A stretch of 64,000 nucleotides of DNA from Bradyrhizobium sp. CCGUVB4N (GCF_024199945.1 NZ_JANADP010000001.1:4774001-4838000); one strand, 5' to 3'; positions 25,230 through 33,895 are shown, counted from the stretch's first letter. Translations and numbers: made by a program. The notes: a model not told the origin generated them from the letters alone.

Positions 25230-26525
25230 TCAAATCGCCTTCGCCTTCTTCAGCGCATCGAGATCGCGCCGCACGCCGGTCAGGCCGTCGTGGTTGTAGC
25301 GGATCAGAATCCGCTCGGCGCTGAGATACGACAGCGCCGGGTTGCGGAAGCCGTTGTTGAACTTCGCCGCATCCGCGGGGTCGAAGCCGTAGTCGGGCGC
25401 GAGCTTGGTGAGGATCGCCACTGACGCCGTCACCGCCGGGCCTGTGAAGATGTAGTCCGCATCCGACAGATTGTGGATCACGGTCTCGGCCGAGAGGTTG
25501 CCGATTTTGGCGGCGAGGAAGTCGATGTTGTCGGTGGTGCGTGCCGGCGGCAGGCGGAAATGGCCGTCAGCATCCTTCACCAGATAGCCGCGTGCGATCG
25601 GGTCGACATGGGCAATGATCGCCGCAGCGCGCAGCCAGTTCACCGCCATGTATTCCTTGCCGAGCGTCGGCGCGGTGTGGGCTGAGGCCTGGATCACGAT
25701 GAACGGCGCGGGCAGGTCGCGCGCCATGGATTCAGCGACGCCGAGAATGTGATGGGCGCCGGTGCGGCTGTCGCCCTTGGCGCCATCCGCGTCGGTCTCG
25801 CCATTGCCGCCGAAGTTGAACTCGGCGAACTCGCTGCCGTCGGCATTCCACTGGAACACGATCGGCTTGGCCCAGTCGTGCAACATCGGGGCGGCGATGA
25901 TGGCGTCGTTGTTCATGACGAGATCGGAGCGGTTGACCGCGTCGCGCGAACTCGGCAGCGGCGCCACCCGCGGCAGACCGTCCTCGCCGGTCAGGCCAAC
26001 GGTGAGGCGATAGTTCTCGCTGAGGCTGATGGCACTCGCCAGGTTGAACGATTCATGCACCGGCAGGCCGCCGGGATAGGAGTGGTGGCCGGCGAATGCG
26101 CCGCCGGGTGCAGCTCCCCAGGCCATCGGCAGATGCGGGCAGGCGGTGCCGTCGTCGCGCAGCGGCGGAAACACGCCGGTCACCGCGCCGCCCGGGAATG
26201 CCTTGCCGTTGGCCTCGTTGATCAGCCCTTGGCTGGTCAGCTCGGCGATAATCTTTTCCTTGTCGGAGGCAGTGAGGTTAGCGCGATGGGCGACGCAGGT
26301 GTTCGGGTTGAACAGGGCGTCGCGGGTGGCGGCCTTCAGCTTGGCGTCGTCGATGGTGGCGATGACCTGCTCGATGCGCGCCAGAGCTGATGTCACCAGC
26401 GGCGATCGGGCGGCGAGCTCTCCTGCCGCCGCGTTGCCGGCTCCAAGCACGGTCTGGTCAACGGCCAAAGCCGGGGCGGAGGTTGCCAGCACGGCAGCGG
26501 CGACGACGGGAAGCATGAGGCGCAT
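25230..26525 (-). CDS. Exported protein with HD-hydrolase-like metal site
   Basis: A 431-residue protein with a signal peptide (MRLMLPVVAAAVLATSAPAL, cleavage after ALA). Downstream are His147-His148, His157, His216-Asp217 (MLHDWAK), His258-His259, His283 and His306/Asp308 (IAHVDP), in the order expected for an HD-type metallohydrolase, an unusual fold for a periplasmic protein. The ATG at 26525 follows AGAAGGA; a longer in-frame version would run into a dispersed repeat. Substrate unknown. Confidence 0.75.
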   Translation of the reverse strand: MRLMLPVVAAAVLATSAPALAVDQTVLGAGNAAAGELAARSPLVTSALARIEQVIATIDDAKLKAATRDALFNPNTCVAHRANLTASDKEKIIAELTSQGLINEANGKAFPGGAVTGVFPPLRDDGTACPHLPMAWGAAPGGAFAGHHSYPGGLPVHESFNLASAISLSENYRLTVGLTGEDGLPRVAPLPSSRDAVNRSDLVMNNDAIIAAPMLHDWAKPIVFQWNADGSEFAEFNFGGNGETDADGAKGDSRTGAHHILGVAESMARDLPAPFIVIQASAHTAPTLGKEYMAVNWLRAAAIIAHVDPIARGYLVKDADGHFRLPPARTTDNIDFLAAKIGNLSAETVIHNLSDADYIFTGPAVTASVAILTKLAPDYGFDPADAAKFNNGFRNPALSYLSAERILIRYNHDGLTGVRRDLDALKKAKAI

Positions 26526-26610
26526 CAGCTGGTTCCTTCTGAAAAGACGCGCAGCGCTAGCATCGGACAATGACAGTCCGGTAACAGAAGGTGCCGCCGC
26601 TGTGGTTTCC

Positions 26611-26684
26611 CGAATTGCGGTGACGGTGCGCTTGACTCCGATGGCAGCACGAGTGTGAGTTGAGCGCACTGTCACCGTAAATCT
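26611..26684. repeat. Intact palindromic dispersed repeat
   Basis: TTGCGGTGACGGTGCGCTTG opens the element and GAGCGCACTGTCACCGTAA closes it as an imperfect inverted copy. It lies between divergent genes. Single halves of this element are scattered through 18-28 kb. Confidence 0.65.
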
Positions 26685-26745
26685 ATGGATGGCAACGTCA
26701 AATGGATTCAATGCTCATACCAACGAACCTGTGGCGGGCTACGAC

Positions 26746-27717
26746 ATGTTCAGGAACAGTTTGACGGCAGGGGTGGCGGCCTTGATGGCAGCGAGCATGA
26801 TCGCGGCCGGTGCTGCGTGCGCGGCGCCGCTGAAAACCCGCGACGTCATCGAGCTATGGCCGGGCGGCGTGGGGCCGGGGTCGGAGAAGTCGCCGGCGCA
26901 GCTCACGGTTACCGAGCGCAGCAAGGTGGCGTACTGGCCCGATCGTATCGTCACCGGGATCACCAGGCCCAATCTCACCGCCTTCGTGCCTGACAAGCCC
27001 AACGGCACCGCGGTCATCGTGGCTCCCGGCGGCGCCTATTCCCGCATCGTGCTCGACAAGGAAGCCGCGGAGATGGCGCGCTGGCTCAATCCCTACGGCG
27101 TGACGGTGCTGCTGATGCAATACCGCTTGCCGGCGGAAGGCCATGTCGACGGCAAGGATGTTCCCTTGCAGGACGCGCAGCGTGCGATCCGCGTGGTGCG
27201 GCAGAATGCCGGGGAGTGGGGCCTTCAGCCCGACAGGATCGGCTTCCTCGGTGCATCCGCGGCGGGCCACATGGCGGCAAGCCTCGGCGCCCAGTTCGCC
27301 AAGAAGGTGTACGAACCGGTGGATGCGGCCGACAGCCTGTCCGCCCGTCCGGATTTGCTGCTGCTGCTGTATCCTGTCGTGTCGATGGACGACAAGCTGA
27401 CCCATCTGGAATCGCGCACCAATTTGCTCGGCAAGGATCCTTCGCCGGAGCTGATCAAGGACTACTCGGCGGATCTGCACGTCACCAAAGAGGCGCCTCC
27501 GACATTCATCGTGGTCGCGAAGGACGATCCCGTGGTGCCGCCTGAGAACAGCATGCGCTATCACGACGCGCTGCAGAAGGCAGGCGTGTCCAGCGAACTC
27601 CATGCCTTCACGGAAGGCGGCCACGGCTTCGGCATCCGCGACGCGCGCCAACTGCCGGTCTCCGACTGGCCCAATCTGGCGGCGGCCTGGATGAAGGCGC
27701 GCGGCTACATCAAATAA
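26746..27717 (+). CDS. Exported alpha/beta-hydrolase (acetyl-esterase type)
   Basis: A 323-residue protein with a signal peptide ending ACAA. It has VIVAPGGAYSRI (oxyanion region), GFLGASAAGHMAASLG with the nucleophile Ser in a GxSxxG context, AKDDPVVPPEN with the catalytic Asp, and GGHGFG with the His. This is the layout of xylan acetyl esterase-like and BD-FAE proteins. Neighbouring tannase-like and HD-type genes suggest a loose group of exported hydrolases. Confidence 0.88.
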   Translation: MFRNSLTAGVAALMAASMIAAGAACAAPLKTRDVIELWPGGVGPGSEKSPAQLTVTERSKVAYWPDRIVTGITRPNLTAFVPDKPNGTAVIVAPGGAYSRIVLDKEAAEMARWLNPYGVTVLLMQYRLPAEGHVDGKDVPLQDAQRAIRVVRQNAGEWGLQPDRIGFLGASAAGHMAASLGAQFAKKVYEPVDAADSLSARPDLLLLLYPVVSMDDKLTHLESRTNLLGKDPSPELIKDYSADLHVTKEAPPTFIVVAKDDPVVPPENSMRYHDALQKAGVSSELHAFTEGGHGFGIRDARQLPVSDWPNLAAAWMKARGYIK

Positions 27718-27836
27718 CAGATGAACCGGAAATGACGGTGACAGTGCTCCGTCACGTTATTCGCACAAGTAGCTGTTGCCAGAACACTCAACGTCTGGCT
27801 TAAATAGCCGTCATGCCATTTTGGTCGGAGATATCC

Positions 27837-28028
27837 ATGCGCTTTCTTGTTTTGGTGATCGGTCTCGGCCTTGTGGTGGCGCCTGCTTCGGCGCAGCAGA
27901 AAACGACGAAGGCGTCCAAGGCGAAGACTTGCACGTACGAACAGTGTGTGGCCACAAACACTGGAAAAGGTTGGAGCAGCTCACAGGTGAGCGGCTGGTG
28001 CTCCGCCAATGCAGGCAAATGCCAATGA
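27837..28028 (+). CDS. Small secreted protein with four cysteines
   Basis: A 63-residue product with signal peptide MRFLVLVIGLGLVVAPASA and a 43-residue mature chain with Cys in TCTYEQC, SGWC and GKC, enough for two disulfides. GGAG precedes the ATG, so the upstream in-frame ATG at 27813 is not needed. Function unknown. Confidence 0.75.
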   Translation: MRFLVLVIGLGLVVAPASAQQKTTKASKAKTCTYEQCVATNTGKGWSSSQVSGWCSANAGKCQ

Positions 28029-28204
28029 TAGCGAGCCGCCCAAACTGGCGGCCTTCTCGTTGATGCCCCAAACAATTCAGCCCATCGGGGGCGGCTGGCA
28101 CCAGGATCAGATGTACATGGTGCGGGATTAGGGATGATGCCGCACAAGGCGGTTCAATGCCCGACGCTAATCCTGTGCATGTGACGGGATCAATCGCTCT
28201 CCGT

Positions 28205-28672
28205 CTATTTCTCCTCCGCCGCGGTCGCTGTCGCCGGACCTTCGCCCATGATCAGCAGCACAGCGTCCTCGTCCTTGGCGCCGTCCCAATGCACCTGCTT
28301 GCCGGTGTGGGTGACGAAGCTGCCTGCGGGCATCGGCACGGTGCCGTTGTCAGGGTCGAATTTCGGGCCTGAGCCGACCCACCAGGTGCCTTGCAGGACC
28401 ACGATGTAGCGGTCGTTCGGATGGAAGTGCGGGCGGCTGAAATGGTTGCCCTTGGTCCACTTGTTGTAGACCATGTAGAAGCCGGGCTTGTCGGGATTGC
28501 CGACCACCACGGCCGATTGCGCGCCGCGCGCGTCGACCGGGCCCCAGGGGATCTGGTCGGGCAATTTAAAGGTGACGGCGGCGGGATTGAGCTCGGCGGC
28601 GGAGCCGACGCTCAGCGTGCCGGCGAAAGCGAGCGGCAGCAGCAGAAGGCGCAGGGCGCGGCTGGTTGTCAT
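28205..28672 (-). CDS. Exported cupin-domain protein
   Basis: A 155-residue protein: a signal peptide (ALRLLLLPLAFAGTLSVGSA), then a single cupin barrel with motif 1 HFSRPHFHPNDRYIVVLQG (metal-binding His and Glu-equivalent) and motif 2 near VTHTGKQVHWDG. Probably binds a divalent metal in the periplasm; the reaction is unknown. Confidence 0.88.
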   Translation of the reverse strand: MTTSRALRLLLLPLAFAGTLSVGSAAELNPAAVTFKLPDQIPWGPVDARGAQSAVVVGNPDKPGFYMVYNKWTKGNHFSRPHFHPNDRYIVVLQGTWWVGSGPKFDPDNGTVPMPAGSFVTHTGKQVHWDGAKDEDAVLLIMGEGPATATAAEEK

Positions 28673-28885
28673 GATGACCTCCCTTTTTTCAGTGCCGGTT
28701 GCTATGGCACCCCTGGGTTGCAGGAGATGCTAGCCGGTCCCGTCGCCACGGCAAAGCCACGGCGAGGCAAGGACACGCATGCGTGGTCTGCTGCAAGAAC
28801 CGGCCGGCGAGGGGGCCGACAGTCGGCCTGATGAACCGGGATGGCGCTCAGGGCGACGAATGCCTGGAAACGAGGGCATTTCGCC

Positions 28886-29092
28886 GTGTCATGGTTCAAA
28901 CGATATCTGATCAGCTTCCTGATCGCGGTGGTCTTTTTCGCCGGCTTCGATGCCTACAAGCGTCCGGGCGAGGATGCGCGTTTGGCGACCATCCTGGTCG
29001 CGTCTGCAGGCTGGCCTCTCTTCGCTGCGCTGGTCGTGGGCGGCGCCGTCGGCGACGCGGTGCACGCCATGAAGTACGGCAAGGCGGGATAA
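28886..29092 (+). CDS. Small two-helix membrane protein
   Basis: A 68-residue protein from a GTG preceded by GAGGG; an upstream in-frame ATG at 28841 is possible but poorly spaced. Helices YLISFLIAVVFFAGF and ILVASAGWPLFAALVVGGAV. The next small membrane gene starts 6 bases after the stop. Confidence 0.65.
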   Translation: MSWFKRYLISFLIAVVFFAGFDAYKRPGEDARLATILVASAGWPLFAALVVGGAVGDAVHAMKYGKAG

Positions 29093-29098
29093 GCGGCC

Positions 29099-29263
29099 AT
29101 GCTCGACGCCTTGCTCGGCTTGATCTTCGACATCGTCCTGAGCGCGATCGGGACCGTCATCGCCAAATTGTTCGGTGTGGCTGATGCCGCCGAGTTCGCG
29201 CCTGTCATCATCGGTCTCGGCTTTATCGGGATCGCCGTTGCTGCTGCCGTATGGGGGCACTGA
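29099..29263 (+). CDS. Small membrane protein (54 aa)
   Basis: MLDALLGLIFDIVLSAIGTV starts a 54-residue protein with two hydrophobic stretches, the second FAPVIIGLGFIGIAVAAAVW. It lies 6 bases behind the 68-residue membrane protein, so the two probably form an operon. Confidence 0.6.
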   Translation: MLDALLGLIFDIVLSAIGTVIAKLFGVADAAEFAPVIIGLGFIGIAVAAAVWGH

Positions 29264-29360
29264 AATTTGGGGACGTCGTGAAGACGATCACGCTGCTCGC
29301 GGCTCAATCGGCTCCGCTGAGCGGCGCGGCAGTCGTCGTGCTCTCGCGGCCGCAGGCTCG

Positions 29361-29468
29361 TCAGCTGTAGGCTTGAGAAAGGACGATCCAGATCCCGTAG
29401 GAGGCGCCAAGCAGGCCGAGCAGCCCGCTCACCATCACATAGAGATCGATCCCGAAGGTGCGGCGCAT
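29361..29468 (-). CDS. Tiny membrane protein (35 aa)
   Basis: MRRTFGIDLYVMVSGLLGLL followed by GASYGIWIVLSQAYS: one transmembrane helix with a basic N-terminus. An AGGG box lies upstream. It is convergent with the 54-residue membrane protein. Confidence 0.5.
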   Translation of the reverse strand: MRRTFGIDLYVMVSGLLGLLGASYGIWIVLSQAYS

Positions 29469-29706
29469 GATGGCCCTGTGCGCTGACCTATGGTTTGTCC
29501 ACTCTCTCCTGGCGCGATGTGATCTGGCTGACATGCTCGAACACTCCGGACTCCCCTCGTGATGCAGCCTGAGCCTAACGCAAATTACCCGTTCCGCGTG
29601 TGAAGCGCCTCACGCATGTTCGTGGCATCTGGTTGCCCCACAAGCGTGACGCCGGTTACGGAGCGGGCGCGCCGATATCGGCACTCTCCGACGAAAGGAG
29701 TGTGTC

Positions 29707-29841
29707 ATGCGATATGCCACGATCATCTTGTTTGTTCTCGCCGGCCTTCAGGCTGCGCGCGGCGGGTATCTCAGCGCCCCGCTTTTCATTATCCTGGCCT
29801 TGGGCGGCTGCGTTGGGGCGATCATGCTGAGGAAGGCGTGA
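29707..29841 (+). CDS. Tiny membrane protein (44 aa)
   Basis: MRYATIILFVLAGLQAARGG continues to LFIILALGGCVGAIMLRKA, giving two short helices. A strong GAAAGGAG ribosome-binding site precedes the ATG. Its stop overlaps the start of the next small gene by one base (TGATG). Confidence 0.65.
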   Translation: MRYATIILFVLAGLQAARGGYLSAPLFIILALGGCVGAIMLRKA

Positions 29842-29966
29842 TGGATTTTTACGTCACCGCCATGTTCGAGCTCGCCGTCGAGTTGTTCTTCCACTTGCGG
29901 GCCAGGTTCAGGAGAAAGCCTGCCCTGGTAGGACGGCCGAGCGTGCCGCAGGTCACGCCGCGCTAG
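29841..29966 (+). CDS. Tiny basic amphipathic protein (41 aa)
   Basis: MDFYVTAMFELAVELFFHLR then a basic, Pro-containing tail. It overlaps the stop of the preceding small membrane gene by one base, implying coupled translation. Function unknown. Confidence 0.5.
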   Translation: MDFYVTAMFELAVELFFHLRARFRRKPALVGRPSVPQVTPR

Positions 29967-30078
29967 TTACGCGAAAAGCCGCCCATGGCATCGCCATGGA
30001 CGGCTTGGCCTTGCCTTCAACGCTCATGACGATCTCCTGGTCTGGAGATGAGTCACTCCGCGCGACAGCCGAGTGTTC

Positions 30079-30387
30079 CTAAGCTGCGATCCGTTGCGCA
30101 ACCTGGGCCGGCGTCGTCAGCAGTTTCAGCACTTCGGCATGCTCGAGATCGGGAACCGCGATGGCCGTGTGGCTGTAGGTCGCGTGCGCGCGCGACTTCG
30201 CGATTTTGTCCAGGATCTCTTTGCCTTTGATGACGTGGAGACCCATGCCGTCTCCGGACGGGAAGATCGCAAGCACCACGTCGTAGGCCCTGATAACGGT
30301 TCTGAGCGCCTCGGCCTTGTCTTCGGCGACATCGACAAAGACGCGAACATCGGCTGCGAGTTCACGCAGCTCGTCAAAATTCAGCAC
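30079..30387 (-). CDS. Hypothetical cytosolic protein (102 aa)
   Basis: A compact alpha/beta-looking protein starting at a GTG (MLNFDELRELAADVRVFVDV) with GGAG upstream; it contains YDVVLAIFPSGDGMGLHVIKG. No signal or membrane segment, no family recognised. Confidence 0.6.
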   Translation of the reverse strand: MLNFDELRELAADVRVFVDVAEDKAEALRTVIRAYDVVLAIFPSGDGMGLHVIKGKEILDKIAKSRAHATYSHTAIAVPDLEHAEVLKLLTTPAQVAQRIAA

Positions 30388-30543
30388 TGTGGGGGTACTC
30401 CAACGCAACAAGACTGATTTGGAGAGTGGCGGCGTTGGGTTACCAGAGTCTGAACAACATCCATCGAGATGAAAGTTTCACGATGAGGTGACGCCTCGTG
30501 TGGAAAACTCCGCGACGGGAACGCGGAGCCTTCTTGTGCGGCT

Positions 30544-32088
30544 TCAATCGCGCCAGCGCATCGGGAGCACGCCTTCATCTCGAAAACGGCCAAGGAAGCG
30601 GAAGCGATCGGCGTGCGGATTGCGGCGGGCTTCGATGGTGTTGCCGAGGACCTGCACGACATCGCCCGCGTCGTAAGCCGGCCAGGAGGGCAGGCCCGGC
30701 CCGTTGGGATCGCCTGATGTCGCGAAGTTCACCCAATAGTCCATCATCGTCTCCGAGAGTGCGCGGTCGGCTTCCGCCGGCGGTGTGGTGCTGCCGATCA
30801 CCCGTTGCGGCGTCAGCGTGCCGAACACGAAGGGGATTTCGGTGACGTGCGAGGCGATCGGCGTGTAGGGCGAGGTGTAGTTGAAGTGATAGCCATAGAC
30901 GGGGGCGCGACTGCTTGCCCGATGCAGCCGCAGCCACTGCCAGCATTGCTCGCCGACCACCATGTCGCCCGTGAGCGCGGCGGCGGATGCTTTTGCGCGT
31001 GCGTCGGTGTCGGCGGGATAGAGTGTCAGGAAATCCGCCAGCCGGTCCGTGCCGAACATGTCTTCGGCGGCGGCACGAAAGACTTGCGCGGAACGATGGG
31101 GTAGGGATTGCGACATGAAGGGGAATTCCTCCGCGCTGTTCCAGCCGGCCAGCAAGGGGATGTGCATCTGTTCGCCGCGCAGGAAGCGTCGCGCGGGCAC
31201 GTCAGGCACGACGTAACGATCGATACTCGCCGAGAACGCCTGGCTGACGTGGTCGCGTTCAAAGTTCCAGGGCTCGGCTGCAATCAACTGCTCGGCCGGC
31301 ATCGCGCGCAACGCGGCGATCGAGGCATCGCCTTGCCTTCGCGCGAAGGCGAGGCCGCGGGCGCGAGCCTCATTGAAAGTTTGTAGCGGCCCGCGCCGGC
31401 CATCCCAGAAGGCGCCGCTCTCGCCGATGGCCTTGTGGAACAGCCCGCGTGCCAGCGGCGACGCCATCAGAATCCCGACGGCCATGGCGCCGGCGGATTC
31501 GCCGAACAGGGTGACGTTGCCGGGGTCACCGCCGAACGCGGCGATGTTGGCTTTAACCCAGCGCAATGCGGCGAGTTGATCCTGCAGGCCGTAATTGCCT
31601 GACGGCGCCTGGGTATCGAGATCGGGATGGGCCAGAAAGCCGAAGACGCCGAGGCGATAGTTGAAGCTGACGACGACGACGCCCCTGGCCGCCAGGCGGC
31701 TTCCGTCGGTGGCGGGATTGGCCGAGGAGCCGAACTGAAAGCCGCCGCCGTGGATCCACACCATCACGGGGCGCTTCTCGTCAGCCTCTTGCGCCGCGGT
31801 CCAGACATTGAGGGTGAGGCAATCTTCATCGCGCGGTCCCGGGCGCGGATCATTCTCGAGCGACGAGAGCGATGCCGGGCCAAAGGCCAGCGCATCGCGC
31901 ACGCCGCTCCACGGCGCCGGCGGCTGCGGCGCGCGCCAGCGCAACGGCCCGATCGGAGGTGCTGCATAGGGGATGCCTTTGAACGCGAGCACGCCACCGG
32001 CGTCGCGTGGCTCGCCGCGCACGAGGCCCGCTTGCGTGCGAATGGTCCGGCCCGACTGGGCTGCTTTGGAGATCATCGAGCCATGCAC
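30544..32088 (-). CDS. Type B carboxylesterase
   Basis: A 514-residue esterase/lipase of the cholinesterase-like family. Features: GGVLAFKGIPYAAPPIG near the N-terminus, oxyanion HGGGF at residues 113-117, nucleophile Ser198 in FGESAGAMA, EDCLTLNVWT with its Cys, and YGYHFNYTSP later. The GTG at 32088 follows AAGGAG at 8 bases; an in-frame ATG lies four codons later. No signal peptide is seen. It is divergent from an AraC-type regulator 95 bases away, the probable local regulator. Confidence 0.93.
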   Translation of the reverse strand: MHGSMISKAAQSGRTIRTQAGLVRGEPRDAGGVLAFKGIPYAAPPIGPLRWRAPQPPAPWSGVRDALAFGPASLSSLENDPRPGPRDEDCLTLNVWTAAQEADEKRPVMVWIHGGGFQFGSSANPATDGSRLAARGVVVVSFNYRLGVFGFLAHPDLDTQAPSGNYGLQDQLAALRWVKANIAAFGGDPGNVTLFGESAGAMAVGILMASPLARGLFHKAIGESGAFWDGRRGPLQTFNEARARGLAFARRQGDASIAALRAMPAEQLIAAEPWNFERDHVSQAFSASIDRYVVPDVPARRFLRGEQMHIPLLAGWNSAEEFPFMSQSLPHRSAQVFRAAAEDMFGTDRLADFLTLYPADTDARAKASAAALTGDMVVGEQCWQWLRLHRASSRAPVYGYHFNYTSPYTPIASHVTEIPFVFGTLTPQRVIGSTTPPAEADRALSETMMDYWVNFATSGDPNGPGLPSWPAYDAGDVVQVLGNTIEARRNPHADRFRFLGRFRDEGVLPMRWRD

Positions 32089-32183
32089 GGTCGCAACTCC
32101 TTGATGGGGGGCGAGGCGAGATCTAGCGGCTTTCCCGATGGGTGAATTTGTGCATAATTCCAATTGATCGCTAAAAAACGTCA

Positions 32184-32990
32184 ATGATCAGACAGAAGCT
32201 CCAATACCCGCTCCAGTATCCCTGGCTCGACCTGGATGTGGACGACCGTGCCGCGCCGGTCATTGCCGTGCGCGTCGATGCCGGCGGGACCAAAGGCGAG
32301 GTGCCTGATCACAGCCATCGCAAGGGACAACTCGTGGTGTCGCTCGGCGGCGGCGTGACCTGCCGCGTTCCGAGCGGGCTGTGGATGGTGCCGCCGCATT
32401 GCGCGGTCTGGATTCCCGGCGACATGCCGCACAGCAATCGCGCGACGGCGAATGCGCGTCTGTTCTTCGTCTATATCGAGGCGGAGCTGGTCGGTCTGCC
32501 CGATCGCTGCTGCACCATTTCGATCTCGCCATTGCTGCGCGAGTTGATCGTCGCGCTGTCCGACGGCGCGCAGCATGACGAGGCGAGGCGGGAGCGCCTG
32601 ATCGGCGTGCTGCTCGGCGAGTTGCCGCGCATGCCCGTGCAGCAATTGCATCTGCCGCTCTCGCGCGAGCCGCGGTTGAAACGCATCGGGACTGCCTTGG
32701 CGGACAATCCGGCGGACCGTCGCACGCTTTCGGAATGGGCCGATCATGTCGCGCTCAGCGAGAGCAGTCTTGCGCGGCTCGTCGCCAAGGAGACGGGGCT
32801 GACGTTTGGACGCTGGCGTCAGCAACTGCATCTGATCGTCGCGATCAGGGAGCTTGCTGCAGGCGCGAGCGTGCAGCAGGTCTCCGCCGATCTCGGCTAT
32901 GAATCGGTCACGGCGTTCATCACGATGTTCAGGAAGGCGCTCGGCAAGCCGCCGGCCAAATATCTCAGCAGTGTGTCTCAGGAGACCTAG
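32184..32990 (+). CDS. AraC-family transcriptional regulator
   Basis: A 268-residue regulator. The N-terminal cupin sensor (DHSHRKGQLVVSLGGGVTCR, PPHCAVWIPGDMPHS) is followed by a C-terminal double HTH: LSEWADHVALSESSLARLVA and VSADLGYESVTAFITMFRKA, ending LGKPPAKYL. It is divergent from the type B carboxylesterase and likely controls it in response to the esterase substrate or product. Confidence 0.92.
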   Translation: MIRQKLQYPLQYPWLDLDVDDRAAPVIAVRVDAGGTKGEVPDHSHRKGQLVVSLGGGVTCRVPSGLWMVPPHCAVWIPGDMPHSNRATANARLFFVYIEAELVGLPDRCCTISISPLLRELIVALSDGAQHDEARRERLIGVLLGELPRMPVQQLHLPLSREPRLKRIGTALADNPADRRTLSEWADHVALSESSLARLVAKETGLTFGRWRQQLHLIVAIRELAAGASVQQVSADLGYESVTAFITMFRKALGKPPAKYLSSVSQET

Positions 32991-33277
32991 TCGCGCGCGA
33001 GCGAGGATGCATCCGCAGGGTTGGCGAAAAGCTTGGCGAACTCTCTAGGGATGCTGCGGAATTCGATTTGACGTCGCCGCACGTGGGGAATGTCCCGGCG
33101 GAAACATTACGGAACTCGGTCTGAACTGCGGCTTGCGTTTTCGGCCTCAATGGGTTCTAAGCCCGGCTGCTTCGTGGCCGACAGGCATGAACAGACGCGT
33201 GGCCCGCGTGGTTTTACCGCTTCCCGGATAAAGCCACGACGCAGCTCGTGCGCACCCAATTCAGAGGAAGTCCAGAC

Positions 33278-33574
33278 ATGGCAAAGATGACCAAGACCCA
33301 ATTGATCGATGCAATTGCGGAAGGCACGCAGCTTGCGAAGAACGACGTGAAGTCGGTCATCGAGTACATGGCGACCGTCGGCTACAAGGAGCTCAACGAG
33401 TCCGGTGAGTTCGTTATTCCCGGTTTCGTGAAGATGTCGGTCGTCAACAAGCCTGCGACCGAAGCCCGCATGGGCGTCAATCCCTTCACCAAGGAGCCGA
33501 TGCAGTTCGCTGCGAAGCCGGCGAGCAAGTCAGTCAAGGCTTCGCCGCTGAAGGTGGCCAAGGACTCGGTCTGA
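33278..33574 (+). CDS. HU-family DNA-binding protein
   Basis: A 98-residue histone-like protein: MAKMTKTQLIDAIAEGTQLA and a helical dimerisation half, then GEFVIPGFVKMSVVNKPATE (DNA-binding beta arm) and ARMGVNPFTKEPMQF, with a Lys/Ser/Ala-rich tail. Compared with classical HupB it has a longer basic C-terminus. The ATG follows GAGGAAG. A strong intrinsic terminator lies about 60 bases downstream. Confidence 0.92.
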   Translation: MAKMTKTQLIDAIAEGTQLAKNDVKSVIEYMATVGYKELNESGEFVIPGFVKMSVVNKPATEARMGVNPFTKEPMQFAAKPASKSVKASPLKVAKDSV

Positions 33575-33631
33575 TCCGGCGCCAGCGCGTCGTCTGCGTG
33601 CCAGCGGGCGACGTGATGTCGACCAGAAAGG

Positions 33632-33665
33632 GGAAAACCCCGCCTGGGGGAAGCGGGGTTTTCTG
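33632..33665 (+). terminator. Intrinsic terminator of the HU gene
   Basis: AAAACCCCGC and GCGGGGTTTT form a 10-bp stem around a short loop, with the T-run in the 3' arm. Symmetric, so it may act on both strands. Confidence 0.8.
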
Positions 33666-33792
33666 ATGGGGGGTGAAGCTTGGGGGAAGCTTCATTGATT
33701 AGACGCGCCAGCGCTGAAAAAGTTCATCGCGCAAAGACGTGATCGTGCGCGTCGATCCCTCCAACTTCCCCGCAAGTCACCACCCGAATTTC

Positions 33793-33823
33793 AAAAAGAA
33801 AAACCCCGCGCTTGCGCACGGGG
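33793..33823 (-). terminator. Intrinsic terminator of minus-strand RNA
   Basis: Read on the minus strand: CCCCGTGC, a GCAA tetraloop, GCGCGGGG, then TTTTTCTTTTT. No protein gene on this strand ends here, so it probably ends a noncoding RNA. Confidence 0.8.
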
Positions 33824-33829
33824 CTCTCT

Positions 33830-33868
33830 TGCTGACGGCGTTGGGATTTCAGCGCCTGGCCGTCAGCA
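33830..33868 (-). ncRNA. Hairpin presenting the complement of the small RNA 5' end
   Basis: Perfect 10-bp arms (33830-33839 and 33859-33868) enclose a 19-base loop. On the minus strand the loop contains GGCGCTGAAATCCC, the exact 14-base complement of GGGATTTCAGCGCC at the 5' end of the predicted small RNA encoded just upstream at 33896-33972. The hairpin is followed by the intrinsic terminator at 33793-33823. It could be a separate RNA, the 3' part of a read-through transcript, or a decoy for the small RNA. All roles are inferred from pairing. Confidence 0.55.
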
Positions 33869-33895
33869 GTGTGTCTAACTTAAGGTTGAAAATCC

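Noticed and set aside
33632..33823. Two CCCCGC hairpins read as one riboswitch
   Set aside because: The first is a simple terminator of the HU gene on the plus strand; the second belongs to the minus strand. They do not form alternative pairings before a gene.
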